Below, one piece after another: positions 37,322-48,411 of a DNA stretch of 64,000 nucleotides. A program made the position numbers and the translations under genes. Numbering within the stretch: position 1 is the first letter of the stretch; each line of letters opens with the position of its first letter. Origin of the DNA: Trichomonas vaginalis G3 (Eukaryota > Parabasalia > Trichomonadida > Trichomonadidae); the NCBI RefSeq assembly GCF_026262505.1, contig NC_067203.1, positions 5,704,001-5,768,000 of the forward strand, read 5' to 3'. The notes under the pieces are model-generated. The model was not told where the DNA came from, did no database searches, and was given only the letters and a program-made list of their open reading frames with translations.

Positions 37322-38962
37322 ATGACGACTAACTATTTGGTGCCAAACACTAAACCGATTAATGGAAATGTGTTTCATTCATTCGAAAAGATAAATGAAA
37401 TATTCGCAAAGAATGACGGTAGAAGATATTATAGAGAACTTGAAAGTTCATGCTATGACTCTGATGCTCCATATTTTGATGATAAACAAACTCATTTAAG
37501 AATTACAAATCCGGCTCATGATGTGAATCAATTAGGTGACACATATATTAAACGCAAAGTTAAAGCAACTCTAGTTTCAAATAAAGCTTTCACATGTGAT
37601 GCCGCTTTTAAATGCATGCGTTTATTCGTTGGTTACAAATCATCAAATCAAAGCTTTAAACAATTAGAAGTAGAAACCGAAAGAGGTGATGCTGGTTATC
37701 TTCAGATGGATTGCGCCCGTGAATCTTTCGCATTTGCAACATATAAACCAAAATCAGAAAGGAAAGTTAAAAAGTTTGTTCATTCGTTATATAATAATGT
37801 TCAAAAATATGATAACTCAGTATGTGGTAAATATATTGACCCTTCAGAAGTTTTCAAGAACGCAAATGAAGAAGTTGATGTCACTTTTGATATGATTATT
37901 CCGGTAAATGATTTGTTAGCATTTCAGGCGTTCGATGATTATCCTAAATCATTTGGTGAAATCATTCTTAAATATTATGTTTTCAGGGATACTTTAGTAT
38001 TTTGTCAGGTTGACCCGTTAAGAGTTGCTGATTTACAAAATTACGTTTATGAAAAGATAACTGATGAAAATTATGAAAAGATTATGAATCATGTTTATAA
38101 ATATGATCGCAAATTCCAACAAATCGGACTTCCTGCCAAATTAATTACAAGCTTAGCCGCTACATCTGCTGACGCAACAGTTGATAATGTTATTATTTCA
38201 TGCACAAAGATGGAAGTTTTAGAGGATAAATGTATTACACCAGGATACAGTTTAATTGAAGAATCAGTTAAAGCAATACCACGTTTATTCAGTAAGGAAG
38301 ATCCATTCATGATTCCAGCTCAACATATTGACGTTCGTTCACTAAATGGAGGTTGCATCACTCCTGAAGGTATCAGCTCAGATTTCTCATACGCTCTTCA
38401 TAATGTTACAGATGTTGTGTTAACATTTCCGAAGAATGCAATGCAAAGAACAGTTTTAGAAAATCCAATGCTTCGAGGTCTTCAGGTCACTATAGATTCC
38501 AGAAACTTCCCCGATCAAGCGATGACCACAATGGGTGACATATTCTTTACACGTATGCTTCAAGCTTCTGATTTAGATGGAGTGAATGAATGCACAGAAG
38601 AATACGAGGACTCATTAACTAGACCACTGAATGATGATGATGGCACGCCATTAGCTAGAACATGGAAAGACCAAACTTCATTCTTATGCACTATTCCAGT
38701 TCAACGTGATGGAGCGGGTATATTCTTTGATGGATTAGAAACTTTCAACTCACAAGTTACAGTACAAGTGAAAGCTTATCCAATCATTCAGGGTGAAAAT
38801 GACACTTACTGTTCAAAGGTGACAAATCCTCCTCAGGTTTGGTTTACTAGGACTACATATTGGACATGGACACCGGATGAAGGTTTGAAATATCATCCAA
38901 CAGGTACACCACCACAGTATAGAAGTTCATATGATGAAATATTGATGAATAGAAATGTTTAA
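37322..38962 (+). CDS. Major capsid protein, double-jelly-roll type (Element 2)
   Basis: At 546 residues the length fits Polinton capsid proteins. It is strand-rich with long loops. The C-terminal half has NGGCITPEGISSDFSYALHN, DVVLTFPKNAMQRTVLENPM and GDIFFTRMLQASDLDGVNEC, which resembles Polinton/Maverick capsid proteins as I recall them. The packaging ATPase gene follows 24 bases downstream on the same strand, a typical morphogenesis pair. The frame looks whole. Confidence 0.75.
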   Translation: MTTNYLVPNTKPINGNVFHSFEKINEIFAKNDGRRYYRELESSCYDSDAPYFDDKQTHLRITNPAHDVNQLGDTYIKRKVKATLVSNKAFTCDAAFKCMRLFVGYKSSNQSFKQLEVETERGDAGYLQMDCARESFAFATYKPKSERKVKKFVHSLYNNVQKYDNSVCGKYIDPSEVFKNANEEVDVTFDMIIPVNDLLAFQAFDDYPKSFGEIILKYYVFRDTLVFCQVDPLRVADLQNYVYEKITDENYEKIMNHVYKYDRKFQQIGLPAKLITSLAATSADATVDNVIISCTKMEVLEDKCITPGYSLIEESVKAIPRLFSKEDPFMIPAQHIDVRSLNGGCITPEGISSDFSYALHNVTDVVLTFPKNAMQRTVLENPMLRGLQVTIDSRNFPDQAMTTMGDIFFTRMLQASDLDGVNECTEEYEDSLTRPLNDDDGTPLARTWKDQTSFLCTIPVQRDGAGIFFDGLETFNSQVTVQVKAYPIIQGENDTYCSKVTNPPQVWFTRTTYWTWTPDEGLKYHPTGTPPQYRSSYDEILMNRNV

Positions 38963-38986
38963 AATTATAAATTTATTTTTGATTAA

Positions 38987-39813
38987 ATGGATTTAAATTC
39001 ATCCACCCCTTATGAAGAATTAGCAGGAGTATATAATACATACGTAGATGATATGATTAATGAAGCATTGAGTGATAATAGAAATGCTCTATCTAAGGAA
39101 AAATTAATGAAAATTCCATATTCTGAATGTTACTTAAATTCAATCACTGCAGCAATTGGTAAACAGAATAAAGGTAAAACATTAACGATATTAAAACAAA
39201 TTATCATTATTGCTAACACTTCCCCCTATTCACATGTGTTAATTTATATCAACCGTTCAGGTTCACCTTCAGATGATACATTTGAATCTTTAAAGCATTT
39301 AATCAAAATTCCAATTATTTATTTATCACAAGAAGAAGCAGAAGATTATTTAAAAAACTTTTTAATGTATAAAGAATTATATAATACAATCAAGAAGCAA
39401 GGATTAGAGGATAAAATTATTGATAAACAACGGGATGAATTATTTGAAACACTTTCTATTTCAAATTTTGATAGAGAATTTTTGCATTCACTCATTTTTC
39501 TAGATGATGCGGTGAAATCAAAACTAATAACAAATGAGAAATCATATTTTAATCAGTTATTAACTCAATGTCGACACATTCAGTGTTCATTCTTCATGGC
39601 TGTTCAATACTTCAAAGCATTAAGCACAAACATTAAATCAAATCTATCAACACTTTTCATTTTCAGTGGGTTTAGTCGTCAACAGTTGAACTTATGCTTT
39701 ATCAAGTGAATTTACCAATTGAGCATTAATGAACTTTACACACAATATCAGCAATTAGGTGAACATGGAAAAATAATAGTTGATTTAAATAAAGGAAGTG
39801 TTAAATTTGATTA
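38987..39813 (+). pseudogene. A32-type packaging ATPase (Element 2, broken)
   Basis: A Walker A-like motif IGKQNKGKTLTILKQ at about 60-75 and a Walker B-like LHSLIFLDDAVKSK at about 165 are followed by CRHIQCSFFMAVQYFKALST, the usual order in A32/FtsK-HerA packaging ATPases. It follows the capsid gene closely. It looks broken (about one break). Confidence 0.8.
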
Positions 39814-39853
39814 ACTTTTATAATTAATTTTTATTTTTTATTTATAATTAAAC

Positions 39854-40676
39854 ATGACAGAAATAGCAAATCTTCTACAGGTTCCATTAAAACAAGGGAC
39901 AAACAAAAAGGGTACATATAATAGAACTATGAAAGTTCCTGATGGAATGAAAGAATTAGTTCATATTGTTGCTGGTCTTCAAAAAGATGTTAAACAAATG
40001 AGAAACGTTTTAACATTACCAGAAGCTCAAGCATATGCCAAACGTCATGGTCCAAATTGGGAAGCACACGAAGCAGACATTACGGGTCCAAATGGAAACC
40101 TGATGGTATAAATGAAGTTTTCGTTACTGATGGTCAAGGTAATATTAAAGTCATAAATGGTTATAAATTAACTATATCTGATTATCCTAAACGTAAAGTA
40201 TATAATGAACGTTATCCTATGCAATTTGATGAAAATGGAAAGCTGTTAAACAATACATTGGAGAAGGTGAAAATGGTCCAATTAATTCATACCGTCATAA
40301 TCCATATTCTTATTTCAATGAAGAATTAAATGCTATTGAAGAGGGACCGATGGATTACCACGATATTCTAACCAGTTTGATGGTCAATATGCAAATATTA
40401 GACCTGAAATTTCAGCTAAGAAATTCTTTAAAGTTGCTTTATTCGATCCAGTTTTCGCAAATGTTAAAGATGAACTTAACAGCAATTCCAACCAATTATA
40501 GTAGCAAGAATTGCATCATGTGCTTTATATCTCAAGCATTCAAAGATTTAATTAAGAAACCATTATATCAGCAACGTGGTTTAACTTATGATTTAGTTAA
40601 GGAATCAGATAAAAGAAAATTTGAGAAATCAGATGATTATAAGAATGCAATTAATGAATATTATTCGGTCTATTAA
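39854..40676 (+). pseudogene. Degenerate coding region of unknown family
   Basis: Plus-strand coding pieces fill this span in more than one frame, the first being [20 protein letters not shown] with [20 protein letters not shown]. They have element-like codon use and a T-rich tract before the start. No family is recognised. It looks broken (two or three breaks). Confidence 0.5.
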
Positions 40677-40783
40677 TTTCGATGAAAATGTAAAAATCAA
40701 CTTCATGAACAAATATAGGGAATAATAGATTCAAAAGTTCCAGCAAAATAAAAGTTTAAATATATTTTTTTATTCGATTATAA

Positions 40784-41098
40784 ATGAGAAGACGTTTCAC
40801 TAGTCAAAAGAACACTAACGCAAAAGCAGAGATTACGGTTGGTTATAACGTAAATGATGATAAATCACGAATTATTCAAAATGTTAAAGTTAATGTTAGC
40901 CCCGAATTAACAAGGTCAGCAACTCAACCAAATTTATTAACTCGTGACTTACCGAAGAATGAGGAGAATGAAGAAAACCATGAGAATGGAGACCCAATCA
41001 TTTTATCTGAACCTGGTAAAGAACCTGTTGAAATTCCCACTTATCCAACATTACCCCCCACCTCTTTCATCAAACATCGAGAACCCATATTAAAATAG
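40784..41098 (+). CDS. Hypothetical 104-aa protein of Element 2
   Basis: MRRRFTSQKNTNAKAEITVG starts a mostly disordered, polar protein with a Pro-rich end (IPTYPTLPPTSFIKH). The start follows TATATTTTTTTATTCGATTA. The family is unknown. The frame looks whole. Confidence 0.5.
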   Translation: MRRRFTSQKNTNAKAEITVGYNVNDDKSRIIQNVKVNVSPELTRSATQPNLLTRDLPKNEENEENHENGDPIILSEPGKEPVEIPTYPTLPPTSFIKHREPILK

Positions 41099-41115
41099 AC
41101 ATTAATTCAGAATTA

Positions 41116-41456
41116 ATGAAAATTTACCGTGATATAATAATTAATAATTATGATTCAATAATAAATTTAATTGACCAATCCGGTTTAATTATTTTACCTT
41201 ATGAATCATTAATTCACATTATTGCCATTCTTTGTGATGTTCAAGATTCAGACGTTAAGATTCAATTTTTCATAGATGATGAGGTTTCATGCTGCGGAAC
41301 AGTTGCAAAAATAAATCTATAAAGGATATTAGCACAATTAAGATATCAAAGAACGGAACAACAACTGAACTTCATTTAACATATAATGATATTTATAATA
41401 AAATAGTTGATGAATATAAAATATCACTTGAAAAATTCTTTGTTAAGGCTATTTAA
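41116..41456 (+). pseudogene. CCG-motif small protein gene (Element 2, broken)
   Basis: LIILPYESLIHIIAIL and a VSCCG triplet parallel the C-terminal domain of the Element 1 protein at 9,254-9,835 (YVIAPHEVLKELLKLL, CCG). It is therefore a gene family common to both fossils, with unknown role. It looks broken (about one break). Confidence 0.5.
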
Positions 41457-41912
41457 TATTCAAGCATTAACATTATCGAATAATAATCCTTTGAATCATA
41501 ATCAATAATAATTGACCTTTCACCAGTTTCTATCGTTTGTTTTATTTCTTTTTGTTCCCCACTATCTGGATCGGTCATTGTAATTGTTTTTGTTATAGTA
41601 TCAGCTTTATCTTTAACTTCAATCTTTTTTCCATCGGGATATTTAAACCAAAATTCCAAAAATTCGATATTGTCAATCTGTTCATATTTTAATCTATCAA
41701 TTACATTTTTTAATACCATCTGAAAATCTTATGAAATGGTCATTATATGGGTTTGATTGAACTAAATTTGAATGAAGTGAAATATAACCTGTTGATGAAT
41801 ATGACATTGACTCGTATTTTCTGAAAACACTAAAATTTATAACATGAATGAATTTCTTATTCGTTGAATTTATGAATTCTTGAGGTAATCTTATTCTAGT
41901 TTTATTTATCAC
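41453..41912 (-). pseudogene. Minus-strand structural-type gene remains
   Basis: Two minus-strand coding pieces overlap here. One has INKTRIRLPQEFINSTNKKF and GYISLHSNLVQSNPYND, the other EFWFKYPDGKKIEVKDKADT. The beta-rich style and position suggest a minor virion protein, but no family can be named. It looks broken (about one break). Confidence 0.35.
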
Positions 41913-41951
41913 TGGAAATAACGCTTTACCATATTTTTAATCGTAATAAAA

Positions 41952-42659
41952 ATGTCAATTATCAATATTATTTCGAATAATAGCTGTGAATTAAATTTAA
42001 CAGTTAGCGGAATTTATAATGTTACTCTCGTTTCTGTGAGTGGTAAATTTAATCCCATTCTTTTAGACCATTCAGATTATATATCATTTATTAAAGATGA
42101 CCATGAAAAAACGTATGATATGTATATAAATAATGTGATAGCGAAATGGATATTAACATGATTTTAAGTTATTTAAATGAATCATTTATCGTATGGTATG
42201 AAGAAAATTTTAAATCAAAACCCGATAAACTTTTTGAACTTGATGAAATAAATAACCTTATTAAATTCCCGCTGAAAATTAAATTTTGTACTCCTCATCT
42301 TCGTTCATTGTTGGGATATTAAATTTTGAAAAAGATGTTGGGGATGTTTTGTATTCTGACACTGGTTCCAATTTCATTTAATCAAATGTGATAAAGTTAA
42401 TACCCCAATGAGATTTTCACATCAAACATTAGACCCTAACTCTTACCCATCAATACAAAACATTTTATCCATCAACTTAAACACATTTTCTTTATCATAT
42501 CCGTTTCAATTATCCGGGAATTCATTTATTCTTCATTCAAAAGATTTATCAAATATTAAATTTAGAATAACTGACCTATTTGATTGTGATTTAGAATTCA
42601 TGAATGAAATATTATGGCAATTTCAAATAGAGAAAATAGCCGATGAGATAACGGATTAA
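41952..42659 (+). pseudogene. Plus-strand minor virion protein remains
   Basis: Several short plus-strand pieces, each with element-like codon use, fill the span. The last ends ILHSKDLSNIKFRITDLFDC followed by a WQFQIE strand, a pattern I associate with C-terminal ends of Polinton-type beta-rich virion proteins. It looks broken (two or three breaks). Confidence 0.4.
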
Positions 42660-42683
42660 ATATTTATTTTTAAATCATAATAA

Positions 42684-43752
42684 ATGATTAAACAACAGCA
42701 ACCACAACAACTTAAGGCACAAAACACCCAGGTCCTTCAGACCATTACATACGCCATATATGCATATAATTCAAAGACGGCAGAACAAACGCAAAGGTTG
42801 AAATATGGAGATTTGGAGATAGTATTGAAAAATAACCGTTTCGAATTCGTTTGCAAAGGTGGTGCAGTGATATCAAATATAAAAGAAATTTTATTTATGA
42901 ATTCAAAAATTAAAGGAATAACGGATGATATAACATCAATTCCACCAGAAGAACAGAGATATTACGCATTAAATGCATTTCCTAAAGTTTTGAAGATTGG
43001 AAGATTTAATTTAAATGAGGAATTCATAGAAAGTCCTTTCCTAAATGACATAATGAAGAAGGTGGATAAGGAATATGTGGATAGTGAGTTAAATAAGAAG
43101 GCAAATTTGGTTTATGTTGATGAAAAAGATAATGAAATTAAAGAAAAGATTGAATGGTATCATGAATGGACATTTGAGACTTTTAAAGTTAAAGCCGATA
43201 CAGAATGGGTTTCAGGATGTTTAGACCTTAAAGCAGATAAAAACATATGTTGATGAAAATTATGCAAAGAAGTCGGAAGTAAATGATGTGATTACAAGCA
43301 TGAAAAATGAAATACTTCAAACATTATATCCTGTTGGTTCTATTTATACGTCAATGAACTCAACAAATCCATCAACAGTTTTAGGTTTTGGTATGTGGAA
43401 GCAGATTGTAGATAAATTCTTATACTGTGCTAGATATTCAAAGCAAACAGGAGGTTCGAAGAAAATTAAAGAAGCAAACCTTCCACCGCACACTCATACA
43501 GGAACGACAAACACAACAGGTAATCATTCACATTCAATAACAAAAAGAGGTTATACAAATCTTGCAGCAGGTTCGGATAGATGGGGAATGAATAGATATG
43601 ATATCACAACTGACCCAGTAGATTCAAGCACAGGTATTTTCTGTGGAACCTCAGGAAATCATTCACACACTTTCACAACAAATCCAACAGGCTCAGGTAA
43701 AGATTATATGCCACCATTTGTGACTGTATTCGCATGGTACCGCGTTCATTGA
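42684..43752 (+). pseudogene. Phage-like fibre protein with gp10/collar-type tip (broken)
   Basis: The upstream part holds shaft-like repeats (DKEYVDSELNKKANLVYVDE) as in trimeric phage fibres. The C-terminal part matches the phage tail-collar / T4 gp10 C-terminal type: LYPVGSIYTSMNSTNPSTVL, FGMWKQIVDKFL, LPPHTHTG, NHSHS and a final YMPPFVTVFAWYRVH. His-rich HxH pairs bind metal in such trimeric tips. In phages these domains contact receptors or assemble fibres. It looks broken (about one break). Confidence 0.75.
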
Positions 43753-43754
43753 AT

Positions 43755-43935
43755 GTGCTTGAGCCCAGACCTTTGGGTCAAGGCTTACTGAATGAACTAA
43801 ATATATTTTATGTCTGTAATTAATTAGGTAATGAAGTAATGGATGAACTGCAGAAATAATGTTTACGTTAATGTTTACGTTAAGTGACTCAAAGAGTCCG
43901 GAGACAAAGTCTCATGGTTTCAGGTTATTCAATAA
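43755..43935. other. Small hairpins after the fibre gene
   Basis: GACCTTTGGGTC near 43,764 and the paired GACTCAAAGAGTC and GAGACAAAGTCTC near 43,891-43,919 form short stems after the stop codon. The second pair recurs near 44,454-44,482. They may be 3' end signals; this is not shown. Confidence 0.45.
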
Positions 43936-44620
43936 TTAATTATTTTTGAAGAACTGAAGGTGCTACCATGTTACCATGTGCTACCAGGTTAATTAACTTC
44001 TCTGAAAAAATGAGACAACATGACATTTTGACAACAACACAGGAGGAAGGCATTTATGAATTATTTTTGAAGAACTGAAGGTGCTACCATGTTACCATGT
44101 GCTACCAGGTTATTTAACTTCTCTGAAAAAATGAGACAACATGACATTTTGACAACAACATAGGAGGAAGGCACTTATGAATTATTTTTGAAGAACTGAA
44201 GGTGTTACCATGTTACCATGTGCTACCAGGTTAATTAACTTCTCTGAAAAAATGAGACAACATGACATTTTGACAACAACATAGGAGGAAGGCACTTATG
44301 AATTATTTTTGAAGAACTGAAGGTGCTACCATGTTACCATGTGCTACCAGGTTAATTAACTTCTCTGAAAAAATGAGACAACATGACATTTTGACAACAG
44401 TCGGGGAAATAAATGTTTACGTTAATGGTTTCATCGTATATGTTTACGTTAAGTGACTCAAAGAGTCCGGAGACAAAGTCTCATGGTTTCAGGTTATTCA
44501 ATAATTAATTATTTTTGAAGAACTGAAGGTGTTACCATGTTACCATGTGCTACCAGGTTAATTAACTTCTCTGAAAAAATGAGACAACATGACATTTTGA
44601 CAACACAGCAGGATTAATGC
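43914..44620. repeat. Left 121-bp repeat array flanking the primase-helicase
   Basis: About five copies start GAAGAACTGAAGGTGCTACC at about 43,948, 44,069, 44,190, 44,311 and 44,517. Each contains TACCATGTTACCATGTG and TGACAACATGACATTTTGAC. The last is set apart by a TGTTTACGTTAA segment. The outer 46 bp (43,914-43,960) are the exact inverse of 48,319-48,364. Confidence 0.9.
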
Positions 44621-44642
44621 AAAAATAAATTCCAATCATACT

Positions 44643-46955
44643 TTATACTGCCTCATTTACAGGTATTTCATCATCAGTAAATGAATCCTCATTATCGTTT
44701 GGTTCAACCTGTTTATATAATCCTTTCATTTCTTCTTTCAAAACATAACACCATGTTTGTTTACCGTCTATTCTTCTATGTTTCCTATCACATTTATCCT
44801 TAATACTCATTTGGAAATTCTTGTCTTTCATGTCTGATGGTTTGCAGAATAGAGCATTTTCACACGTCATACCTGCACACAATTCATCATAATGTGTATT
44901 TATCCATACATCTAAAGGATTTGTTGATAATTCTATTAAATCTTGTTTGGCTTCAGTCATCGGTATGATTCGTACATTAAATGATGAAAGGTCATATTGC
45001 ATAAAATACGTCAGTAAATTATCATAAAATTCCTTAGTGCATGAATTCATCAAATTCTTGAAGTAATCAAATTGACCCTTGAATTTACCATTAACTCTTA
45101 AAACTACGTATCTTCTGTCTCCAACTTCAATTTTGACAGGGTAAACGTTATTAGTTACGAAAATGAAGTTTGCAACGTTCTGAGCAGTTCTTCTGGGTTG
45201 ATTCTTTTCATTAATTCTAATCTCATTATCCGTAATAATTGATTTCAAAGCGTTGAAGTTTGCGAGTCTGTCTTCACCTACATTCTTGAGTTCATTAAGT
45301 ACAAGAAACATTTTACTCTCAACTACTGAATTGAAATTACCCGTTAGCGCACTTATTTCAGTAATGTTTTTACATGAATAACCAGCGAGAAGTTCAGAAA
45401 TAATGTCTGTAAATCTGTTTTTACCTGTTCCCTGAAGTCCTTTCAAAATAATTGCTGTTTCATTCTTGATTCCAGGATGTTGAATCATTGATGCAATCCA
45501 GCTGAGAAGGTATTTATACACTTCATCGTTATTATCACAAATGGCTTCTTTAATGAAATTCATAAACATCTCAATTTTTGAGTAATCAAGCTTTTCGAGA
45601 ATGTTGTATTTATAACCCTGAAACGTTGAGAAAACATCTGGGGAATCAGATTTAAAGCAAACACCCTTAACGGTTAATGAAGACAATTGATTTAATAGTA
45701 CGTCCCATGCTGTTATGGTTTTACCTTCTTCTTTAAATAATTTAATCATTTTGAGTGACTCTTTCATGTTTGACTGAAGAACGAATGATATTTGATTCAT
45801 TTTATCGTGTATGTTGTAATCTTTCTGAATGAAATATTTGTTTCCACAATCTACAAAACGAATTACACGCGATAAATCCTCAATGACTTCAGAACTGTTT
45901 TTATACTGATGATTTTCAGCCTTGCGTCTAATATCTGTTATCAAAAACGAGTCATCAAGTTTTATATCAAATGTTATTTTTGGCTTACGTAATAAAGGTA
46001 AAACATATTCATCATAATATTCCTTTTGATAAAGTTTTAGAATCTTCACTAAAACAAATGGAGAAGTCATTAAATGTGCATATCTACTACGTGCTTTTTC
46101 AAAATTACTTTTTGCATTTTCAGTTAAACTGCAGAAGTTATAAACGTTATCGTATGCTTCATTAATCAAATGATCCGGTAACGAATTAATAGCTTGAAAC
46201 AGTGTGAATAATGTAACTTCTTTTTCTAAATTCATGTTTCCACCGTCATTATGTACTTCAAAATCACTGATGCCATCAACTATGCTCTGGGCAAGTTTAT
46301 CGTCAATGTTTACATCTTTGTTTTCATTCATGATAGTCTTTATTTCTTCGTTCTTCTGTTCAACTCTTACCTTAATATTCAAATCATTTAATATATCATT
46401 CACTGTTCTGGTTAATGTTGAATCATAACTTCCACGAATGAATGAGTATGTATTGATTGGTTCTGATGCATTCTTGCGAACTCTTGAATCAGCCATAACT
46501 ACTAAAGAACGCTTTGAATCATCCATTGAAGTCATTATATCAATATCATAATCATTGCAAGAATAACATTTAATCATTCTGTTCGAAACTGCATAGAAGA
46601 AATTAGTGTTGCAATAAATGTGAAGACCTCCTGAAGCGGTTTTAACGATAACATCTTTATCCGAAAGTTTTGATAAAATGTCTTTTCTAACTGTTTCTTT
46701 AAGTTCATCATTGTACGATTTATTGATATCAATATCTATAATCGTTAAATTTGATATTTTATTTACTAATAAAGCCATACCAGTTTTCCTTCCTCTTCCT
46801 CCATCATGTTTGAGGTAGTTATGTAAATCAATCTTGTTTTCACCAATTCTTTCGTTGAGGGTTTTAGTTTCTGCCACAACTAATTCCTCAGCTAATGAAT
46901 CAATAACTTTTTCATCAGAAATGATAAAGTTGCTGTTGTTGTTTGTTGCTGTCAT
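44643..46955 (-). CDS. PrimPol/D5-type SF3 primase-helicase
   Basis: The 770-residue protein has an N-terminal primase-polymerase-like part (GGRGRKTGMALLVN, LTIIDIDINKSYND, TASGGLHIYCN) at about 50-180. A linker and a D5 N-terminal-like region follow. The SF3 helicase has Walker A ILKGLQGTGKNRFTDII near 500, MFLVLNELKNVGED near 550 and NVANFIFVTNNVYPVKIEVG near 595. The combination primes and unwinds viral DNA. The frame looks whole. The gene sits alone between two mirrored repeat arrays. Confidence 0.88.
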   Translation of the reverse strand: MTATNNNSNFIISDEKVIDSLAEELVVAETKTLNERIGENKIDLHNYLKHDGGRGRKTGMALLVNKISNLTIIDIDINKSYNDELKETVRKDILSKLSDKDVIVKTASGGLHIYCNTNFFYAVSNRMIKCYSCNDYDIDIMTSMDDSKRSLVVMADSRVRKNASEPINTYSFIRGSYDSTLTRTVNDILNDLNIKVRVEQKNEEIKTIMNENKDVNIDDKLAQSIVDGISDFEVHNDGGNMNLEKEVTLFTLFQAINSLPDHLINEAYDNVYNFCSLTENAKSNFEKARSRYAHLMTSPFVLVKILKLYQKEYYDEYVLPLLRKPKITFDIKLDDSFLITDIRRKAENHQYKNSSEVIEDLSRVIRFVDCGNKYFIQKDYNIHDKMNQISFVLQSNMKESLKMIKLFKEEGKTITAWDVLLNQLSSLTVKGVCFKSDSPDVFSTFQGYKYNILEKLDYSKIEMFMNFIKEAICDNNDEVYKYLLSWIASMIQHPGIKNETAIILKGLQGTGKNRFTDIISELLAGYSCKNITEISALTGNFNSVVESKMFLVLNELKNVGEDRLANFNALKSIITDNEIRINEKNQPRRTAQNVANFIFVTNNVYPVKIEVGDRRYVVLRVNGKFKGQFDYFKNLMNSCTKEFYDNLLTYFMQYDLSSFNVRIIPMTEAKQDLIELSTNPLDVWINTHYDELCAGMTCENALFCKPSDMKDKNFQMSIKDKCDRKHRRIDGKQTWCYVLKEEMKGLYKQVEPNDNEDSFTDDEIPVNEAV

Positions 46956-47020
46956 TTATATAGGAATAAAAAAATAAAAATAATTTTAAAACTAACTTTA
47001 TTTTTGGACTGCATCATATT
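46956..47020 (-). promoter_or_regulatory. Putative promoter of the primase-helicase
   Basis: Read on the minus strand: AAAAATAAAGTTAGTTTT, then TTTTTATTTTTTATTCCTAT just before the ATG. The GTTAGTTTT box and T-rich tract match those of the KilA-N cassettes in both elements. Confidence 0.5.
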
Positions 47021-47021
47021 T

Positions 47022-48364
47022 CCTATGTTGTTGTCAAAATGTCATGTTGTCTCATTTTTTCAGAGAAGTTAATTAACCTGGTAGCACATGGTAACATGGT
47101 AGCACCTTCAGTTCTTCAAAAATAATTCATAAGTGCCTTCCTCCTATGTTGTTGTCAAAATGTCATGTTGTCTCATTTTTTCAGAGAAGTTAATTAACCT
47201 GGTAGCACATGGTAACATGGTAGCACCTTCAGTTCTTCAAAAATAATTCATAAATGCCTTCCTCCTATGTTGTTGTCAAAATGTCATGTTGTCTCATTTT
47301 TTCAGAGAAGTTAATTAACCTGGTAGCACATGGTAACATGGTAGCACCTTCAGTTCTTCAAAAATAATTCATAAATGCCTTCCTCCTGTGTTGTTGTCAA
47401 AATGTCATGTTGTCTCATTTTTTCAGAGAAGTTAATTAACCTGGTAGCACATGGTAACATGGTAGCACCTTCAGTTCTTCAAAAATAATTCATAAGTGCC
47501 TTCCTCCTATGTTGTTGTCAAAATGTCATGTTGTCTCATTTTTTCAGAGAAGTTAATTAACCTGGTAGCACATGGTAACATGGTAGCACCTTCAGTTCTT
47601 CAAAAATAATTCATAAATGCCTTCCTCCTATGTTGTTGTCAAAATGTCATGTTGTCTCATTTTTTCAGAGAAGTTAATTAACCTGGTAGCACATGGTAAC
47701 ATGGTAGCACCTTCAGTTCTTCAAAAATAATTCATAAGTGCCTTCCTCCTATGTTGTTGTCAAAATGTCATGTTGTCTCATTTTTTCAGAGAAGTTAATT
47801 AACCTGGTAGCACATGGTAACATGGTAGCACCTTCAGTTCTTCAAAAATAATTCATAAATGCCTTCCTCCTATGTTGTTGTCAAAATGTCATGTTGTCTC
47901 ATTTTTTCAGAGAAGTTAATTAACCTGGTAGCACATGGTAACATGGTAACACCTTCAGTTCTTCAAAAATAATTCATAAGTGCCTTCCTCCTATGTTGTT
48001 GTCAAAATGTCATGTTGTCTCATTTTTTCAGAGAAGTTAATTAACCTGGTAGCACATGGTAACATGGTAACACCTTCAGTTCTTCAAAAATAATTCATAA
48101 GTGCCTTCCTCCTATGTTGTTGTCAAAATGTCATGTTGTCTCATTTTTTCAGAGAAGTTAATTAACCTGGTAGCACATGGTAACATGGTAGCACCTTCAG
48201 TTCTTCAAAAATAATTCATAAGTGCCTTCCTCCTATGTTGTTGTCAAAATGTCATGTTGTCTCATTTTTTCAGAGAAGTTAATTAACCTGGTAGCACATG
48301 GTAACATGGTAACACCTTCAGTTCTTCAAAAATAATTAATTATTGAATAACCTGAAACCATTAA
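47022..48364. repeat. Right 121-bp repeat array, inverted
   Basis: About eleven near-identical 121-bp units lie in the opposite orientation to the left array, with a constant period. They differ mainly at one A/G position in the CATAARTGCC stretch and one in GGTARCACC. An extra partial copy lies at about 49,143-49,227, beyond the KilA-N gene. Confidence 0.92.
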
Positions 48365-48411
48365 CGATAAAATATATTTTTGGTCGTTTATGACAAAAAT
48401 AAATGGTTCAT

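Noticed and set aside
43940-48364. CRISPR or centromere-type satellite
   Set aside because: Units are 121 bp without spacers and lie in two opposed blocks confined to a viral element.
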